Source: Roseibium hamelinense (GTDB lineage: Bacteria; Pseudomonadota; Alphaproteobacteria; Rhizobiales; Stappiaceae). Taken from it: DNA of 64,000 nucleotides. Shown here in pieces: positions 61,506-64,000 of the stretch. The notes below the pieces were generated by a model. The model saw only the letters and a program-made list of their open reading frames with translations. It did not search any database and had not been told where the DNA came from. The DNA is taken from assembly GCF_007830545.1 (NCBI RefSeq), contig NZ_VLLF01000001.1:62001-126000 (forward strand), written 5' to 3'. Positions within the stretch are counted from its first letter, which is position 1, and every line of letters starts with the position of its first letter. The translations under genes were made by a program, and so were the position numbers.

Positions 61506-61530
61506 GAAAACGGGCGGCCAATGCCGCCCG
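61506..61530 (-). terminator. Rho-independent terminator of parC
   Basis: On the minus strand CGGGCGGC and GCCGCCCG (61511-61518, 61523-61530) pair around a four-base loop, followed by UUUUC. It lies just beyond the parC stop and separates it from the alcohol dehydrogenase on the same strand. Confidence 0.85.
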
Positions 61531-61541
61531 CTCGGATGTGG

Positions 61542-63791
61542 TTAGAGCCGGGTGGGTCTGAACTTGTTCGACCTTGGGAAGCCAGCGGGCGGTAAACGCC
61601 CTGCATGACCCCGATCGCCGCGCCATTCCATCAGGTCGTCCAGGGTCCGGGTGAAGGAGCGCCCGGAACTGTCGGTCCAAGTCAGGCCGTCTTCGCCCTT
61701 GAAGACGCGGATATCGGACACCTTGCCGTCCCGGTAACGCTGCAGCCGGACGCCACGGCCACGGGTCATCTGCGCGATCTGGCCGAGGGGGAAGACCAAC
61801 AGCTTGCGGTTCTCGCCGATAATCGCAACCTGATCACCGCTGGCTTCAACGCACAGCCGGGCTTCATTGCCGTCAGACAGGTTGAGGACCTGCTTGCCTT
61901 TCCGGGTGTTGGCAATCACGTCGTCTTCGCCGACCACAAAACCGCGCGCTTCGTCATTGGACAAAAGCAACATTCGTCCGGGCTTGTGAACAAAAGCGCT
62001 GACAACGTCCTGCGCCTCATCCATTTCCACCATCAGGCGGATTGGTTCACCATGCCCGCGTCCACCGGGCAATTTGTCGGCGCCCAGAGTGAAGAATTTG
62101 CCACCGGTCGAGAAAATCAGAATTTTGTCTGTGGTTTCTGCATGGAACGACAGTTTGAGGGCATCGCCTTGTTTGAAGGACAGCGTGCTCAGGTCGCTCT
62201 GATGGCCCTTCAACGCCCGGATCCAGCCTTTTTCCGAGACAATCACGGTGATCGGCTCTTTTTCAATCATCGCTTGCTGGATATCGCCAAAGTCATGGTC
62301 CGGTGCTTCCACCAGACCGGACCGGCGCTGGCCCAATTCTGTCTCTGGCCCGTAAACCTTGGCGATGTCGGCAATTTCCTTGCTGATCTTCGTCCACTGG
62401 CGTGCGTCGGACCCCAGAAGCTTTTCAAGCTGGTCTTTTTCTTCCGTTAGCTTGTCATGTTCCTTGCGGATCTCGAGTTCTTCAAGCTTGCGCAAGGACC
62501 GCAGGCGCATGTTTAAAATGGCTTCGGCCTGAACGTCGGTCAGTTCAAAAGCCTTGATCAGCTCGGCCTTGGCGTCGTCTTCCTCGCGAATGATGCGAAT
62601 GACTTCATCAAGGTTGAGATAAGCAATCAGATAGCCCTCAAGAACCTCAAGCCGGTGGTTGATCTGGCCAAGCCGGTGTTCCGAGCGCCGGATCAAGACG
62701 TCCTTCCGGTGGTCCAGCCATTCGCGCAGGACCTGCTTCAGCCCCATCACCATCGGCACCTTGCCGCCGGACAGCACGTTCATGTTCAAGGAAAACCGGT
62801 TTTCCAGATCAGTCAGCTTGAACAGCGATTCCATCAACAGCGTTGCGTCGACATTGCGCGAGCGCGGAACCAAAACGACGCGGATATCTTCGGCCGATTC
62901 ATCGCGAACATCTTCAAGAAGGGGCAGCTTGCGCGCGGTCAAAAGCTCCGCGATCTTTTCTATCAGGCGTGACTTTTGAACCTGATAGGGGATTTCCGTC
63001 ACCACGATCGCCCATTGACCGCGGCCAAGATCCTCAACCTCCCACCGCGCTCGCACGCGGAAACTGCCGCGGCCGGTCAGGTAGGCTTCCCGCGTAGCAG
63101 CTGCATCTGAAACCAGAAGGCCGCCAGTGGGAAAATCGGGCCCCTTGACGAATTGCAACAACTCCTCGGCCTCACACGACGGGTTCTTGATGAGATGCTG
63201 CGACGCCTCGCATAGCTCATGCACGTTATGCGGCGGAATGGACGTTGCCATGCCGACGGCAATGCCGGATGAACCGTTGGCCAAAAGGTTCGGGAACCCG
63301 CCGGGAAGAACGATCGGTTCCTTATCTTCCCCGTCATAGGTCTCCCGGAAGTCGACCGCGTTTTCGTCAAGACCGTCGAGCAGCCTCTTGGCTGTGTCGG
63401 TCATCCGGGCTTCGGTGTACCGCATGGCCGCGGCATTATCGCCGTCCACGTTGCCGAAGTTGCCCTGACCGTCAATTAGGGGGTAACGCTGTGCAAAATC
63501 CTGGGCCAGCCGGACGAGGGCGTCATAAACAGCCTGGTCACCATGCGGGTGGTATTTACCGATGACATCACCGACGACGCGGGCGCATTTTTTGAAGCCA
63601 AAACCGGGATCCAGTTTCAGCAGCCGCATGGCATAGAGCAGGCGCCTGTGAACCGGTTTCAGGCCATCGCGCAAATCAGGCAGGGCGCGGTGCATGATTG
63701 TTGAAAGCGCATAGGCGAGATAGCGCTCTTCAAGCGCTGCCCGCAGCTCAATCCCTTCGACGCCTTCCGGCGGTGTCACTTCTTTTCCCAT
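61542..63791 (-). CDS. parC: DNA topoisomerase IV subunit A
   Basis: This 749-residue subunit cuts and rejoins DNA to separate daughter chromosomes. The active-site tyrosine is Y125 in [10 protein letters not shown], and the GyrA/ParC blocks [21 protein letters not shown] (split) and [14 protein letters not shown] are present. The start at ATG 63791 matches alphaproteobacterial relatives ([12 protein letters not shown]). A TTG 36 bp upstream with GGGAAG is an alternative. At the quinolone positions the residues equivalent to E. coli Ser80 and Glu84 are Q86 and D90. C-terminal beta-pinwheel segments are present. A terminator follows. Confidence 0.96.
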   Translation of the reverse strand: MGKEVTPPEGVEGIELRAALEERYLAYALSTIMHRALPDLRDGLKPVHRRLLYAMRLLKLDPGFGFKKCARVVGDVIGKYHPHGDQAVYDALVRLAQDFAQRYPLIDGQGNFGNVDGDNAAAMRYTEARMTDTAKRLLDGLDENAVDFRETYDGEDKEPIVLPGGFPNLLANGSSGIAVGMATSIPPHNVHELCEASQHLIKNPSCEAEELLQFVKGPDFPTGGLLVSDAAATREAYLTGRGSFRVRARWEVEDLGRGQWAIVVTEIPYQVQKSRLIEKIAELLTARKLPLLEDVRDESAEDIRVVLVPRSRNVDATLLMESLFKLTDLENRFSLNMNVLSGGKVPMVMGLKQVLREWLDHRKDVLIRRSEHRLGQINHRLEVLEGYLIAYLNLDEVIRIIREEDDAKAELIKAFELTDVQAEAILNMRLRSLRKLEELEIRKEHDKLTEEKDQLEKLLGSDARQWTKISKEIADIAKVYGPETELGQRRSGLVEAPDHDFGDIQQAMIEKEPITVIVSEKGWIRALKGHQSDLSTLSFKQGDALKLSFHAETTDKILIFSTGGKFFTLGADKLPGGRGHGEPIRLMVEMDEAQDVVSAFVHKPGRMLLLSNDEARGFVVGEDDVIANTRKGKQVLNLSDGNEARLCVEASGDQVAIIGENRKLLVFPLGQIAQMTRGRGVRLQRYRDGKVSDIRVFKGEDGLTWTDSSGRSFTRTLDDLMEWRGDRGHAGRLPPAGFPRSNKFRPTRL

Positions 63792-63957
63792 CCCGGCAGA
63801 ACTACCGTTTTGCGCGGTTTTTCTCAATCTTCCCGAACGTGCTGCGGCGGTTATCCCACCGCTTTCAACTGTTTTTTGCTCGCCATCCCCGAGGCGGCCC
63901 GCGGGTCAGCCACACGCAGTCTTTGGTGTCTACTGTCAAAGGCTGATTGCCAAAGCG

Positions 63958-64000
63958 TTAGGTGGTCTCAATGCCGCCAGCGTTTTCTAAGGCAATGAGA
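63958..64000 (-). CDS. 3' end of an upstream gene, possibly recO
   Basis: Thirteen codons (LIALENAGGIETT) and a TAA stop at 63958-63960 run off the window edge on the minus strand, 167 bp upstream of parC. In many alphaproteobacteria recO precedes parC, and a leucine/alanine-rich helix is a plausible RecO C-terminus. The sequence alone is too short to identify. Confidence 0.3.
   Translation of the reverse strand, partial: LIALENAGGIETT

Overview
The window is GC-rich, gene-dense chromosomal DNA from an alphaproteobacterium. Tandem rhizobial-type porins, several TRAP transporter genes, a TAT-exported PhoX phosphatase, a two-permease phosphonate transporter and the absence of plasmid or phage backbone genes suggest a marine Hyphomicrobiales member, perhaps of the Roseibium/Labrenzia type. 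That placement is inferred from gene content. I see no rRNA, tRNA, CRISPR array, insertion sequence or integrated phage.

Layout. 0-5.8 kb: a LysR regulator, a DUF1445 hydro-lyase and a TRAP transporter (dctP, and dctQ cut by the window edge), then a small monooxygenase/oxidoreductase pair with a divergent LysR regulator. 6-7.8 kb: two tandem paralogous periplasmic binding-protein-like genes without a transporter. 7.8-13.2 kb: a membrane methyltransferase, an acyl-CoA dehydrogenase/phosphotransferase pair, a GntR regulator and kynureninase. 13.6-20.2 kb: phoX, metG, a YeiH-family exporter, a di-heme peroxidase and a Sel1 protein. 20.2-28.7 kb: an ORF6N protein, then a six-gene operon (SsuD-like monooxygenase, aldo/keto reductase, flavin reductase, TRAP Q-M-P) with a divergent GntR regulator and Gfo/Idh oxidoreductase. 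28.9-29.7 kb: a binding-protein gene interrupted by an in-frame amber codon. 30-39.3 kb: a large secreted SH3 protein, an Lrp regulator facing a class V aminotransferase/EgtC-like amidotransferase pair, an orphan beta-rich protein, and small HD, XRE, VOC and hexapeptide-transferase genes. 39.5-43.7 kb: phnC-D-E1-E2 behind a good Pho box. 43.9-53.7 kb: a lytic transglycosylase, an orphan ParA, an alpha-2-macroglobulin and penicillin-binding protein 1C. 54-57 kb: two tandem porins. 57-64 kb: an alpha/beta hydrolase, dapA, smpB, a thioesterase, an iron-containing alcohol dehydrogenase and parC.

How the genes work together. The 21-28.7 kb unit has everything needed to import a small organic acid and cleave it oxidatively: TRAP uptake, an FMNH2-dependent monooxygenase with its own flavin reductase, and reductases for the product. 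It looks like a TRAP-fed counterpart of the ssu sulfonate system and is the best candidate for an undescribed pathway. The 33-35.5 kb pair repeats the EgtE/EgtC domain combination of ergothioneine synthesis but has no egtB or egtD nearby. The phn genes form a phosphate-responsive phosphonate uptake module. The alpha-2-macroglobulin/PBP1C pair and the transglycosylase act in the periplasm on envelope defence and peptidoglycan.
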